Notes: generated by a model not told the origin, from the letters alone. 64,000 nt of DNA from Bacillus sp. FJAT-42315 (GCF_002797375.1 NZ_KZ454941.1:3118118-3182117); one strand, 5' to 3'; numbered from the stretch's first letter, positions 20,101 to 28,109 are shown. Numbers and translations are program-made.

Positions 20101-20979
20101 ATCGGGTAATTGAAATTCAAATGTAGATCCAGCACCATACTTATGACCGTTTGGAAGCTTCCACTGATAATGCACGCCAACTTCCGTCCCTAACATTGGA
20201 CGATTGTCTGGATTGTTCTCTGCGTGAATTTCAACATTATCTGTAGTTGTTAACTTAACATCTGTAATGATATTTTCTGTGATTTTTGCTGCCTCTGCCG
20301 TCATCTTCACAGATGCTGCGGGAGCCTTATCTGTTGAGACTTCTTTCTCTTCTTCTGTTTCTTTCTCTTCTTCTTTCTGGTCAACCATTCCTACGTCTTC
20401 TGCTGGCTTTTCATCTTCTTTGTTTTCAACAGGTGTCTCAACCTCTGACTGAAAAACCACTTGAATCGTTTGTTCTTTCCCTTTCAAATCAAAAGCAACA
20501 GGAAGAGTCTCGCCTTCTTTAACAATTGTTTGATCGAATTCAGCTGGAATACTTAGTTTACCACTAGCATCAACTTGGCCTTCTTCCATTTGATTAAAGG
20601 TAATCGTTACTTGACCACTTGGATCAACTCGGTAAACTCCGACGCCTGTTTGATCATTTGCTAATAGTGAACCATTGATTTCACTATTAATCTGAAAAAC
20701 TGACGGGAGTTGGAAGATGAATGTATCTCCTTCCTTCACAGTAGCATTCGAAATAGCCCATTCATAATGTAGCTCTACCTTCGCTTCTCGACTGGGCTTA
20801 AACTCTTCATTTTTGTCGGCATCAATTAATTGACCACTTGAATCTGTCATCGTGACATTGGTCAAAATACTTTCGCCTAGCTCTGCTGCATTAATACGTG
20901 TGGGAAAGCTAGTCCCATACATCAAATTTTGAAAGAATAAAAGAAATACTAAACTAATTATTCCTATCTTACTTTTCAT
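14170..20979 (-). CDS. Giant LPXTG-anchored SpaA/Cna-type adhesin
   Basis: A 2,269-residue cell-wall protein: signal peptide; two related Ig-like N-terminal modules (about 30-165 and 230-385) separated by an acidic Glu/Lys linker; about five collagen-binding (Cna A-like) modules (ASSIDWTV, QTIDWEI, KTVNWTI, KEITWGI, LVDWTI starts); eleven SpaA/Cna_B repeats of about 94 residues (VELTKVD.. to FVETKAP.GY, whose Lys and Glu can form isopeptide bonds); a Gly/Asn/Asp/Ser/Thr linker; LPNTATN sorting signal, membrane helix and RRKMN tail. It should be attached to peptidoglycan by a sortase, very likely the divergent one at 21362. The host ligand is unknown. Repeats 9 and 10 are nearly identical, so copy number may vary. 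Confidence 0.9.
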   Translation of the reverse strand: MKSKIGIISLVFLLFFQNLMYGTSFPTRINAAELGESILTNVTMTDSSGQLIDADKNEEFKPSREAKVELHYEWAISNATVKEGDTFIFQLPSVFQINSEINGSLLANDQTGVGVYRVDPSGQVTITFNQMEEGQVDASGKLSIPAEFDQTIVKEGETLPVAFDLKGKEQTIQVVFQSEVETPVENKEDEKPAEDVGMVDQKEEEKETEEEKEVSTDKAPAASVKMTAEAAKITENIITDVKLTTTDNVEIHAENNPDNRPMLGTEVGVHYQWKLPNGHKYGAGSTFEFQLPDAFQLFNEVDGELKVANGGNVGTFKVTQDGKITMTFNETITDRSDIYGELEVWSIFSEKLQGSTNQEINFPPESGSVTIPVHFQPKPGKTIEKSGIPNTAYNASSIDWTVDINKQLEKITKAVVKDPIQDGQELQPGSIQVFELGINLDGSTTVGALVDSYKYEIVKTADGKDFELQFQDETINKAYRIKYTTNITDADQTSYSNTATLSGDGKPGIDATSTVSVGRGKPLEKSAKHYNPLTQTIDWEIKYNYNEKTIAKDNAWLDDLFTNSHQLNGKFEVYKVTLDANGKEASSELVSNYTKTDHTDMEAGKNGFKLQFNEDISSAYKIVYQTVTTKQVFDSETIINKVTLSDKTEKIATRNTWQEILKKKNPETANYKDKTVNWTIELNGNNFNMKDGVLTDTFPNGGLELIEGSFEISGLTKGVDYELKQKDGSWRSGYIIEFKNPLTASHTITYTTKFDNDWKIDKTKTGFDNHADMSWTDGVTLEKKSKGTTAVFNPDRYTTNNGFKNGSYNAKTKEITWGIGVNYNLKAITDAKVEDFILQGQKLVEDSLKVYEVELNGEADGVIIGKELATDQYKVDYSITDEEGNPGFRIDFGEIAVPYYVTYQTSLKDQLIVKEYKNTATLFDGTDKLTDLTASVSVQFGGEYVKKQAKQNGKLVDWTIPINWGQSKISNAKITDTPSANLILLENSLHLYNTTVDEEGNVTKGEELTRDTDYKLEIKTDADDKQSFEISFLNDIDSAYILEYQTFINAQNGDLVSNAVKLTGEQITTEDTQKSKEFAVRLSGGSGTGSGETGNLVVTKVDAANKDQLLPGATFTLYDSKGEIAIKTATTDAEGKVTFKNLLYDDYLLKEDSAPEGYVVGIHEAGKVVKINAPEVKRTIENKKIVRSVELTKTDAELSSVLLPDAVYKLQYHNGTDFEDTSHSELKTDENGKIVIDDLKPGNYQFIETKAPFGYELDATPIPFTIEANQTEVDEVSHTNKIILGDVELTKVDQDDDKLVLKDAEFELQDKDGKVIKDKLTTNAEGKLLVEDLRPGDYQFVETKAPLGYKLDKTPIPFTIVPNQTEMKKVGHTNKIIVGTVELTKMEQDNLNLTLKDAEFELQDKDGKVLQEKLTTNEEGKLVVKDLRPGDYQFVETKAPLGYELDKTPIPFTIELNPTEMKQVNPTNKIILGAVELTKVDQDDDKLVLKDAEFELQDKDGKVLQEKLTTNEEGKLVVKDLRPGDYQFVETKAPADYELNATPLEFTIVKGQTETLKVDFENKLIPGDVELTKIRKGNAAITLKGAEFKLIDQEGKLIQEKLKTDDKGKVLVKDLRPGKYQFVETKAPSGYVLNRKPVDFTIEKSQTDMVKVTFENQLIQWPNYEWDEGQVELTKVDKDDPKKTLAGAVFTLKDQYGNTLKEGLTTDENGKIFVKNLKQGTYKFVETKAPFGYELNQTSVDFVIINYQTKATEVTFTNELSTGAVELMKVDKDDKKLKLENAVFELQDQNNKTIKSNLSTNKEGKLLVKDLKPGDYQFVETKAPSGYVLDKTPLKFKIDKAQKETLTVTFENAVTSGAVELTKVDEADGKLKLAGAVFQLQDQNGKVIKSNLSTNKEGKLLVKDLKPGKYQFVETKAPVGYVLDKTPLKFEIAKGQKEMLTVTFENTIAPGAVELTKVDEADGKLKLAGAVFQLQDQNGKVIKSNLSTNKEGKLLVTDLEPGKYQFVEMKAPVGYVLDKTPLQFTIDKDQKETAKVTAKNEVVEQPSGEWDKGQVELMKVDEDDPKKLLAGAFFMLKDQFGNIVKENLETDENGKLIVKDLKQGAYQFVETKAPAGYVLDPTPRKFTIEEGQTEVKTVIVKNKEENDDSSSGSGGDAGTGNNTGDNSGNNTGDNTGDNSGDNTSDNTGNNTNDNNTNNNGTNGSGKNPSNSNNQGNSGNSNNQPDNDKTSDSNNKLPNTATNMYTWLTVGIALLLLALILMVVTRRKMN
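14380..14530 (-). repeat. Low-complexity linker-coding repeat (Asn/Asp/Thr/Gly/Ser)
   Basis: Tandem 12-18 base units coding GDN(S/T)G-type residues before the sorting signal, probably a flexible wall-spanning stalk and prone to slippage. Confidence 0.75.
14560..17700 (-). repeat. Eleven tandem SpaA-repeat coding units, about 282 bp period
   Basis: The GATAAATTACTCTT motif recurs at about 15020, 15302 and 15583, giving a 282-base period (94 codons). The two adjacent units near 14880-15440 are almost identical over about 280 bases. Units nearer the N-terminus are more diverged. Confidence 0.8.
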
Positions 20980-21361
20980 GCTTCTTCGTCATCCTCCGTT
21001 CTACCATAAGTTGAACTTACAGCCTATTTATACTAAGTAATACCTATTTTTCTTTTTCATAATTAATGATAAACTACCAATCTCTACACATTCTAAACAT
21101 TTCTTTAGAACGTTGCTTTTACAATGATTTTAGGTGAATTAACAGCAAAACCCGCTCCTTTTCACTATTTATATATCGAACAAAACTCGATAAAAGGCAG
21201 TAATATATATGTATCATTTATGATTTTAGTAATGTATATATTTTTCTAAATGATGACTAAATTGCAATTTAAAGCAACGGTAAGGATATCGTTTTCTTAA
21301 CAATCCTGATATGATAAAATTACCCATTTATGTAGATGAAAGATAGAAAGGAGAGATTACT
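20980..21361. other. 382-bp AT-rich intergenic region between divergent adhesin and sortase genes
   Basis: Holds the 5' leaders of both genes. A GGAGG site for the adhesin and GAAAGGAGAG for the sortase are visible. I see no convincing two-box promoter, riboswitch or small gene. Confidence 0.6.
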
Positions 21362-21946
21362 TTGCTGAAATGGATGCGTAATCTTACTTTTGGAGCTGGA
21401 ATTGTTTTTATCGGCATATTTGCCTACCAGTTTCTACAAAGCGAAAAGCTTCAAAACGAGTCCATGCAAGAAGCGGAGGCGCGTATTGCAAAATATAAAG
21501 AGTCACCATCAGATCATGCGACAGTAGACACCTTTAATGTGAAGGAAAACGAGGCTTTTTCCACACTTGAAATTCCGAAATTAGACAAAGAAATCCCTGT
21601 TATTGAAGGAACAGATGCCGATTCACTAAGTAAAGGAATTGGACATTTATCCCAATCGGTTCTTCCAGGCCAAGGAGAACAAATTGTCTTATCAGGCCAC
21701 CGAGACACCGTTTTTCGGGAATTCAATCAAATCGAGATCGGCGATACCTTCACCGTCCATATGCCATACGGCTCTTACTCTTATGTGATCAAGCAAACAG
21801 AAATCGTCGACGAAGACGACACATCTGTCATTAGAGAAATGGGAGAAGAAGTGCTTGTCGTCACAACTTGTTACCCATTTAGATTTGTGGGCAATGCTCC
21901 CGAACGCTTCGTTGCTTATGCTTATCCGGTGGAGGGTGAGGAGTAA
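21362..21946 (+). CDS. Sortase, class D-like
   Basis: A 194-residue membrane-anchored transpeptidase: N-terminal membrane helix (about 8-25), helical spacer, then the sortase barrel. The catalytic triad is visible: His113 (SGHRDT), Cys170 (VVTTCYPF) and Arg182 (PERFV). Length, the GHLSQSVLPGQG region and TTCYPF favour class D over the housekeeping class A. TTG start after GGAGAG. The divergent LPXTG adhesin is its likely substrate. A strong terminator follows, so it is transcribed alone. Confidence 0.88.
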   Translation: MLKWMRNLTFGAGIVFIGIFAYQFLQSEKLQNESMQEAEARIAKYKESPSDHATVDTFNVKENEAFSTLEIPKLDKEIPVIEGTDADSLSKGIGHLSQSVLPGQGEQIVLSGHRDTVFREFNQIEIGDTFTVHMPYGSYSYVIKQTEIVDEDDTSVIREMGEEVLVVTTCYPFRFVGNAPERFVAYAYPVEGEE

Positions 21947-21955
21947 CTATAGAAA

Positions 21956-22003
21956 AACCCCAGCAAGTGCTCCTTATAAATAGGAGTGCTTGCTGGGGTT
22001 TGT
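21956..22003. terminator. Strong terminator after the sortase gene
   Basis: A perfect 19-bp stem (21956-21974 with 21982-22000) and a 7-base loop, followed by TTGTGGTT. Symmetric enough to act on both strands. Confidence 0.9.
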
Positions 22004-22057
22004 GGTTACTAAACCCATACTTCACCTTCTCTCTTTTAACCCGATATTTCACTACGC

Positions 22058-22501
22058 TTATTTCTTAAAAAACCACTTGCTATCCGGGCGATCACGTGGA
22101 GTGAAATTCAAAATAAAATAGGAAACAATTAAAATTAAGATAACAAGTGAATAAAATAATGTATTCAACGCATCATCATGATCAACGATGATCAATCTTA
22201 TCATCGCGGTAATACCAATATAGAGGAAATAGCGAAGTGGAAAGTGGTATTCTTCTTTGAAATACTTCACAATCATTGCGATAAACTCAAAATACAGAAA
22301 GAAAATCAGAATGTTAGCTAGATACAATTGATAATCTGCCTGCTCGTCAGCTATTAAAATATGGCCGAAAACGAACAACTCTTTTATTAATAAAAAAGAT
22401 AAAATGATCGCAAGAAAAACAAGTGAAACATTTAATAAAACTTGTTGTAACTTTGGAAAGAAACGCAAAAAGAAACTATACCCTTGTTTGATTTTTTGCA
22501 T
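22058..22501 (-). CDS. psiE: PsiE-family membrane protein
   Basis: A 147-residue protein with four predicted membrane helices and the family hallmark FEFIAMIVKYF then FPLRYFLYIGITAMIRLIIV. PsiE is phosphate-starvation-inducible in E. coli, but its molecular role is unknown. GGGAGGGG precedes the ATG. No co-directional neighbour. Confidence 0.85.
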   Translation of the reverse strand: MQKIKQGYSFFLRFFPKLQQVLLNVSLVFLAIILSFLLIKELFVFGHILIADEQADYQLYLANILIFFLYFEFIAMIVKYFKEEYHFPLRYFLYIGITAMIRLIIVDHDDALNTLFYSLVILILIVSYFILNFTPRDRPDSKWFFKK

Positions 22502-22523
22502 TCATTCCCCTCCCTTCCTGATT

Positions 22524-22683
22524 ATAAAGTGAAACTTCAATCAGTAGGGGTTTTCTTCATCCCCCACTGATTGTTAGTTGAACGGATCGGGCGTTTACGG
22601 GCTGTTGATCTCCCACCTACATGTCTGCGCTTTTCCTGCCCTGTTGAGGTGGGAGTCTTACAGCCCGTTAATGCGGGATAAAA
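22524..22683 (+). repeat. 160-bp structured RNA-like repeat, copy A (possible IS605-type end)
   Basis: About 90% identical to 43863-44018, starting ATAAAGTGAAACTTC and ending ATGCGGGATAAA. Helices visible on the + strand: TCAGT..ACTGA capping a GGGG/CCCC stem, CGGGCTGT/ACAGCCCG and TCCCACCT/AGGTGGGA. The last helix is kept in copy B by a G-U pair. The layout resembles the structured right end (omega-RNA-like) of IS605/TnpB elements, but no tnpB is present. It fills most of the 300-base gap after psiE. Confidence 0.6.
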
Positions 22684-22801
22684 TAACCGATTTCATTTTA
22701 TCACAAAATCAATACTTTGAAGTCCACCACCATGCAAAAAAGCACACGCTCAAATACGTTAATGTATTCAAGCCTGTGCCTTTCATTCTATTATAGCTCC
22801 C

Positions 22802-23602
22802 TCAACAGCAATCCCAATTATACATCACGTTGGAAAAATCAAGCTTCTCTAAATCCTCTTTCGTAATAAAGAAATTGCCGACACCACTATCTCCCCACAT
22901 AATATCAAGATCATCGTCGGTATCAATTTGAAGTAATAAAATATTATGCTGTTGATATTGTTCTTCATAGCTGCGCGGGTCTTCTTGGGTAAAGAAAGGA
23001 TAACCGCCGATTTTAGCACCTGTACCTGCAAAATGCTCAGCATATACGTCCCATAATTCTGTTCCATCACCCGTCTCTTGCTCCAAGTCGATCGAAAGGT
23101 GTTCAAAGCGATAGTCTCCATCGGAAATCGGCTCTTCATTTAACGTAAATGACAATTTCGCTTCCTTTCCTACTGGAAAATACTCCTCATCCGGCTCTTC
23201 CATATAGCTGAAATCAGTCACAAGCTCGGATTCATCAGTTGTAACGTCTGAGTGGTACAGAATGCGGAAGTTCGTTTGATTCGTTGGTTCATCAAAGTCC
23301 ATTCCAAATAAGTCATCATTTGCGGCAAGATAAAATTGCAATATGCCTTTTTCAGGAAAATGATCAAGGCGTGGTACTTCTGCAAAATTAATTTGTGCTA
23401 ACAAACGAAGTGGCACGTCGTCTTCACCTTTTGGATGCTCGATCGACTTAGGCAAATATGGGTGACCCGCAAATTTACTTTCAAACAAAGTAGTCGATGT
23501 GCAGCTTCCCTCTATTGTTACGACTGGCTGAACCGATTGTTCGAGCTTCTCACGATACAACTCTAATTCCTTTGGTAAATGAAGTGGATGATGATTAGAC
23601 AT
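22802..23602 (-). CDS. ywqG: YwqG-family protein (DUF1963)
   Basis: A 266-residue cytosolic protein of the YwqG/DUF1963 family. Typical pieces: SKFAGHPYLP, PLRLLAQINFAEVP, FPEKGILQFYLAANDDLFG, HFAGTGAKIGGYPFFTQEDPR, LLLQIDTDDDLDIMWGDSGVGNFFI and a terminal FSNVMYNWDCC. The family has a known fold but no firmly assigned function. The ATG follows GGAAAGAGAG. Length matches the family. Confidence 0.88.
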   Translation of the reverse strand: MSNHHPLHLPKELELYREKLEQSVQPVVTIEGSCTSTTLFESKFAGHPYLPKSIEHPKGEDDVPLRLLAQINFAEVPRLDHFPEKGILQFYLAANDDLFGMDFDEPTNQTNFRILYHSDVTTDESELVTDFSYMEEPDEEYFPVGKEAKLSFTLNEEPISDGDYRFEHLSIDLEQETGDGTELWDVYAEHFAGTGAKIGGYPFFTQEDPRSYEEQYQQHNILLLQIDTDDDLDIMWGDSGVGNFFITKEDLEKLDFSNVMYNWDCC

Positions 23603-23690
23603 GGACTCTCTTCCTTTCCCTCAATCAAAATTTAGACAAACTAGAAACGTATGTTCTTATTTTAACTGATACGCCCATTCATTTCCACCC

Positions 23691-25646
23691 TTATTTTTCG
23701 ACAAAAATCGGGCAGTGACAGGCACCTTCTACTTGATCCCAAGGAACGCTGTATCCTTGTCCTTTGGAGCAGAAGATGGAGGAGGAGGTGTAGTCGGGAT
23801 CAGCGTCTTTGTTGTAGCCAATCGCTTCGATCACTTCTGCTTCATTATGGCAGCGGTCGTAGCCGCCAAAGCTTAAGTGAATCCGCCCTTTTCCTTGGGT
23901 GAATGCCGCAAGTTCGGTACTGTAGTGCATAAAAGTCACGACAGGAACTTTGCCTATTAAGGTCGCTTTGTTTCCCTCTGTAATCGGAGGTTCAAAAGAG
24001 CCATGAGCCGTTTGAATATCAGCTAACACTTTGCCCATTTGGTCGATATCGACTTTGATTTTAAACTGATAAAAAGGCTCTAACAACACGTTCCTCGTTT
24101 TTTCAAGCCCTTGTCTTAAAGCGCGAATCGTCGCCTCACGAAAATCCCCACCCGATGTATGCTGCAAATGTGCCCGTCCATTGAGCAAGGTTACTTTGAG
24201 ATCGGTTAATGGCGAACCCGTCAACACACCTCGATGCTCCTTTTCAAACAGATGATGACGAACAAGATTTTGGTTTCCGACTGGCAAATCATTCGGATGG
24301 CAAGCATTTTCAAAGTGGATACCGCTGTTGCTAGCAGCAGGTTCTAGTTTTAGCTGCACCTCGGCGTAATGACCAAGCGGCTCAAAATGCCCGTAGCCAA
24401 TCACTTCCGTTTCAATCGTCTCTTTGTATAAAATATTCGGCTCGGCAAATGAAACATCGAAGCCAAAGCGCTCTTTCACGACTTGCTTTAGCACTTCCAA
24501 TTGAATCGGTCCCATCACATGAATGTGAATCTGTTGCAAAGACTCATCCCAAGTAACCGCTAACGCCGGGTCTTCTGCATCGAGTATTTGAAAGCAGCGC
24601 AGCACTTCTTTCATATGAACATTTGTCTCGACTATCACTTTTGACTTTAACGTCGGCACCATTTCATACACCGCTTTTTCAGTTAACGTACCGATACCAT
24701 CGCCAGCTTCTGCCTTTGTTAGTCCGACAACCGCAAACAGTTCTCCAGCGCTAACTTGATCGACCGTTTGAAATTTTTGTCCGCTATACTTTCTAATTTG
24801 CGTCACCTTTTCGGTCGCACCGTCATAGTTAATTTCATCGCGGACACGCAGCGTCCCGCTCAACGCCTTCACAAACGTGATTCTCGTGCCATTGTCCTCA
24901 TGACGAACTTTGTACACGCGACCAGAAAACATCTCATCTTCTGGAAAACGGGTGTCCGTTAACTGATCAAACATATCAAAAAATTCGCGGACACCAACAT
25001 CTTGCAAAGCGGAGCCACTTGTACATGGAAATAATTCACCGTTTTGCATTAATTTCTTCATCGTCGTCAACCATAACTCCGGCTGATATCCTTCTGCCAT
25101 GTATTGCTCTAACAGCTGTTCATCTCGCTCTGCCAAAAACTCAATCGTCTCTTCATCCATTTCCATTGGATGAAAAGAGTTTGGCATCTCACAAATATCT
25201 GGAGAGAATTCACTCCGTAGTTCTTCTAACACACCTTCCACATCAGCCCCGACCCGATCAATTTTATTAATAAAGAAAAATGTCGGGATGTCGTGTTTGC
25301 GAAGTAGTTGCCACACCGTTTCTGTATGCCCCTCGATTCCTTCGACCGCGCTAATGAGCACAATCGCATAATCTAATACTTGAATCGAACGTTCCATCTC
25401 AGCAGAAAAATCGACATGTCCCGGGTTGTCGATTAAATAATAGGTTGAGTCACGATAAGACATTACCGCTTGATCAGCAAATACCGTAATCCCTCTTTGC
25501 CGCTCTAGCTCATGATGATCCAAAAATGCCTCTTGATGATCAACCCGTCCTCTTTGTTTAATGCTCTTCGTATGAAATAAAAGCTGTTCCGAAAAAGTCG
25601 TCTTCCCAGCATCAACATGTGCCAAAATACCAATTGTTTTTTTCAT
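23691..25646 (-). CDS. EF-G-like GTPase of the tetracycline ribosomal-protection family
   Basis: A 651-residue translation GTPase related to Tet(M)/OtrA and EF-G: G1 AHVDAGKTT, switch I RQRGITV, G3 DNPGHVDF (Asn where Thr is usual), G4 NKID, then domains II-V. Family members remove tetracycline from ribosomes; chromosomal relatives in Bacillaceae are not all proven resistance genes, so resistance is not assured. The C-terminal ACHCPIFVEK is encoded by dispersed repeat copy 5, replacing the usual end of domain V. GAGGTGGC precedes the ATG. Monocistronic. Confidence 0.85.
   Translation of the reverse strand: MKKTIGILAHVDAGKTTFSEQLLFHTKSIKQRGRVDHQEAFLDHHELERQRGITVFADQAVMSYRDSTYYLIDNPGHVDFSAEMERSIQVLDYAIVLISAVEGIEGHTETVWQLLRKHDIPTFFFINKIDRVGADVEGVLEELRSEFSPDICEMPNSFHPMEMDEETIEFLAERDEQLLEQYMAEGYQPELWLTTMKKLMQNGELFPCTSGSALQDVGVREFFDMFDQLTDTRFPEDEMFSGRVYKVRHEDNGTRITFVKALSGTLRVRDEINYDGATEKVTQIRKYSGQKFQTVDQVSAGELFAVVGLTKAEAGDGIGTLTEKAVYEMVPTLKSKVIVETNVHMKEVLRCFQILDAEDPALAVTWDESLQQIHIHVMGPIQLEVLKQVVKERFGFDVSFAEPNILYKETIETEVIGYGHFEPLGHYAEVQLKLEPAASNSGIHFENACHPNDLPVGNQNLVRHHLFEKEHRGVLTGSPLTDLKVTLLNGRAHLQHTSGGDFREATIRALRQGLEKTRNVLLEPFYQFKIKVDIDQMGKVLADIQTAHGSFEPPITEGNKATLIGKVPVVTFMHYSTELAAFTQGKGRIHLSFGGYDRCHNEAEVIEAIGYNKDADPDYTSSSIFCSKGQGYSVPWDQVEGACHCPIFVEK
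23697..23726 (+). repeat. Dispersed repeat, copy 5 (coding the GTPase C-terminus)
   Basis: One change in the core (GGGCAGTGACAGGCACC). On the minus strand it is in frame with the GTPase and encodes its last ten residues, with the stop just beyond the arm. Confidence 0.85.
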
Positions 25647-25680
25647 ATAGCCACCTCTTTTCGCTCTACCTCAAAGTATA

Positions 25681-27033
25681 TCAAAAGAAAAGATGACCTC
25701 TACTATTATTTATTTCTTGTACAATGAGCCGTACTCCTTGCTCAATTTTTGACTCGTCAACATTGGATACGTTTAATTTGATGATTTTTTCTCGATGGAC
25801 ATCACTTAAATAATTTCCACCCATTGTATCTAACCGTACTTGTTTGCTTTTTAAATTTTGAATGAGTCTGTTGATATTCACATCGTTTGGCAATGAAAGA
25901 TGTGACTTCATGCATAAGGAAGAAGGACGGTGAAAGTTTCCTAGTGCTACGTATTTTTCGAGCGCCTCATAAAGCGCATTAGAACGAGCTATATAAGAAT
26001 GGCGTACCTTACTTTTATGCCGATCAAACATGCCGCTTTTTATGTAAATTTCTAAAGCTGCTTGTGAAATCATAGAGCTATCAATATCTGTTACTCTTTT
26101 ATATTGCCCGAATCTCTCAATTAATGGGTCAGGCAGGACCGCCACGCCCACTCGGAGCCCAGGAAACATAATTTTGGAAAAGCTTTTTAAGTAAATGACG
26201 CGATCATTTGTATCGTAAGAGAAAATTGGATCTACCTTTGAATCTTGCTCAAAGTCCGCTAAATAATCATCCTCGACGATGTACACATCATACTTCACAG
26301 CCAGTCTTAGAATCTCTTCTTTCTCCCTTTTAGAATAAGACGTTCCTAACGGGTTATGAAATCTCGGCATCGTGTAAAAAAATTTAATCTCTCCGCTACT
26401 AAAAATTCTCTCTAACTCTTCTAGATTAATTCCGTCCGCTGTTCTTTCGATCCCAATAGCAGACAGTTGGTGAACCTGAATGTGTTCAAGATATAAATGA
26501 TAGCTTGGTTGCTCCACTAGTATTTTTGCTTTGTTATTCGGAAATTCGAGCACATTTAAGATATACAGTGCTTGCTGAACACCCGATGTAATAAAAATAT
26601 TTTCTGTTTTTGTAAACACTTGATACTGTTCTAACTGCTTTTGCACTACTTTGATCAAGGAAGGTAAACCTTTTGGTGTTCCATAAACGAATAATTCTTG
26701 CTGGTACGTATCTATTGCTTTATTAATACAATGTTGAAAATCTACATAGGGAAACTGATGCCAATCTGGTGCAGAAGTAGCAAAATCAATCTCTTCTTTT
26801 TGATGAGACTGGTCATCAAAGCTTTTTTTGACAACATAGTATCCACTCTTCGGAACAGAGTACACCATATGTCTTTTTTCTAGTTCTTGAAGAGCTTTTA
26901 TTGCTGTACTTTTACTGCATGAATATCGTTCGGATAAGGTACGAATAGAGGGAAGCTTCTCCCCCTCTTTCAACCGCTCTGTTTGAATCATTGACTCTAA
27001 CTCATTTAATAGCGACAAATACTTATACATCAT
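25681..27033 (-). CDS. MocR-type regulator (GntR winged helix plus aminotransferase domain)
   Basis: A 450-residue protein. An N-terminal GntR winged helix (KLPSIRTLSERYSCSKSTAIKALQELE, residues about 25-55) is fused to a fold-type I PLP domain (ASAPDWHQFP onward; VIYLKSFSKIMFPGLRVGV carries the PLP Lys). MocR proteins sense PLP or an amino compound and often control a divergent transporter or enzyme gene; here a DMT exporter gene is divergent. AAGGAGA precedes the ATGATG start. Between the genes lie CTGTA..TACAG and a CCGGCCGG palindrome, candidate operators. Confidence 0.85.
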   Translation of the reverse strand: MMYKYLSLLNELESMIQTERLKEGEKLPSIRTLSERYSCSKSTAIKALQELEKRHMVYSVPKSGYYVVKKSFDDQSHQKEEIDFATSAPDWHQFPYVDFQHCINKAIDTYQQELFVYGTPKGLPSLIKVVQKQLEQYQVFTKTENIFITSGVQQALYILNVLEFPNNKAKILVEQPSYHLYLEHIQVHQLSAIGIERTADGINLEELERIFSSGEIKFFYTMPRFHNPLGTSYSKREKEEILRLAVKYDVYIVEDDYLADFEQDSKVDPIFSYDTNDRVIYLKSFSKIMFPGLRVGVAVLPDPLIERFGQYKRVTDIDSSMISQAALEIYIKSGMFDRHKSKVRHSYIARSNALYEALEKYVALGNFHRPSSLCMKSHLSLPNDVNINRLIQNLKSKQVRLDTMGGNYLSDVHREKIIKLNVSNVDESKIEQGVRLIVQEINNSRGHLFF

Positions 27034-27047
27034 CTTCTCCTTACGAA

Positions 27048-27123
27048 CTGTACCGTTACAGATTGCTTTTATTGTTATTGTACATGATCTCCTCTTTTCA
27101 TACGATATAGTTACCCGGCCGGT
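27048..27123. promoter_or_regulatory. Candidate MocR operator region
   Basis: Inverted repeat CTGTA-CCGT-TACAG at 27048-27061 and a perfect 8-bp palindrome CCGGCCGG near 27116, in the intergenic space shared by the regulator and the transporter gene. Inference from position. Confidence 0.35.
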
Positions 27124-27146
27124 TCATAGAAAAGGAGATTGAACAA

Positions 27147-28061
27147 ATGACGACACATAAAAAAGCCTACATGGCGGCTCTCTTATATACTTTGATTATT
27201 GGTTTCTCGTTTATGTTTGTGAAAATCGCGCTAACAGAAGCGAGTCCGCTTGATACGTTAGCCCATCGATTCACCATTGCTTTCGTTTTCGCAACCATTC
27301 CGATTTTACTAAAGAAGGTCAAAATAAAAATAACGATGAAAAGTATCTTGCCAATTCTTCCGTTGGCACTGCTATATCCGACGCTATTTTTCACTTTTCA
27401 AGTGTTTGGCCTTGTGTACACGACTTCTTCTGAAGCAGGGATTATCCAATCGACCATTCCAATTTTCACATTGATTCTAGCTACTATTTTTCTAAAAGAA
27501 CAGTCGAGCATTTGGCAAAAATTCTTCATCTTTTTATCCGTAGCTGGTGTCATCTATATTTTCACTATGAATGGTTTGAATGTAGAGGCTTACAGTTTTA
27601 AAGGAGCCATGCTCATTCTTTTATCTGCCTTATCCTCTTCCTGCTATAATGTATTAGCTAGAAAACTAACGAAGCGGTATTCTCTATTTACTTTGACTTA
27701 TGTCATAACCTTCTTTGGATTTATTTCGTTTAACAGCATCGCCATCACGAACCATCTCATCGACAAATCTTTGACTCACTTTTTTTCACCTTTTTTAAGT
27801 CTTGAGTTCGTTGGTGCTGTCTTGTATTTAGGCGTTCTATCATCACTTTGCACATCTTTTTTATCTAATTATGCTTTGTCTAAAATCGAAGCATCGAAAA
27901 TGAGTGTGTTTAGTAATTTAGCCACTTTAGTGACGATCCTAGCTGGTGTGATTTTCTTAAATGAAACGCTTCAATATTATCATCTTATTGGTGCGACAGT
28001 GATTCTTGTCGGAGTGATCGGTACTAATTTATTGGGGCAAAAACAGCCGAAAGCAAACTAG
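27147..28061 (+). CDS. EamA/DMT-family exporter
   Basis: A 304-residue integral membrane protein with ten predicted helices in two EamA repeats (SFMFVKIALTEASPLDTLAHRF opens the first, FLSNYALSKIEASKMSVFSNL the second). Family members export amino acids or other metabolites. AAAAGGAG precedes the ATG. Divergence from the MocR gene suggests regulation by it; the substrate would then be an amine or amino acid (inference). A terminator directly follows. Confidence 0.85.
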   Translation: MTTHKKAYMAALLYTLIIGFSFMFVKIALTEASPLDTLAHRFTIAFVFATIPILLKKVKIKITMKSILPILPLALLYPTLFFTFQVFGLVYTTSSEAGIIQSTIPIFTLILATIFLKEQSSIWQKFFIFLSVAGVIYIFTMNGLNVEAYSFKGAMLILLSALSSSCYNVLARKLTKRYSLFTLTYVITFFGFISFNSIAITNHLIDKSLTHFFSPFLSLEFVGAVLYLGVLSSLCTSFLSNYALSKIEASKMSVFSNLATLVTILAGVIFLNETLQYYHLIGATVILVGVIGTNLLGQKQPKAN

Positions 28062-28070
28062 CCAAACACA

Positions 28071-28101
28071 AAAAACCGCCTAAAACAAAGGCGGTTTTTT
28101 T
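28071..28101 (+). terminator. Terminator after the EamA gene
   Basis: A 10-bp stem AAAACCGCCT/AGGCGGTTTT with a loop of A's and T-run. Nine bases later repeat copy 6 begins. Confidence 0.9.
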
Positions 28102-28109
28102 AGTGTTCA

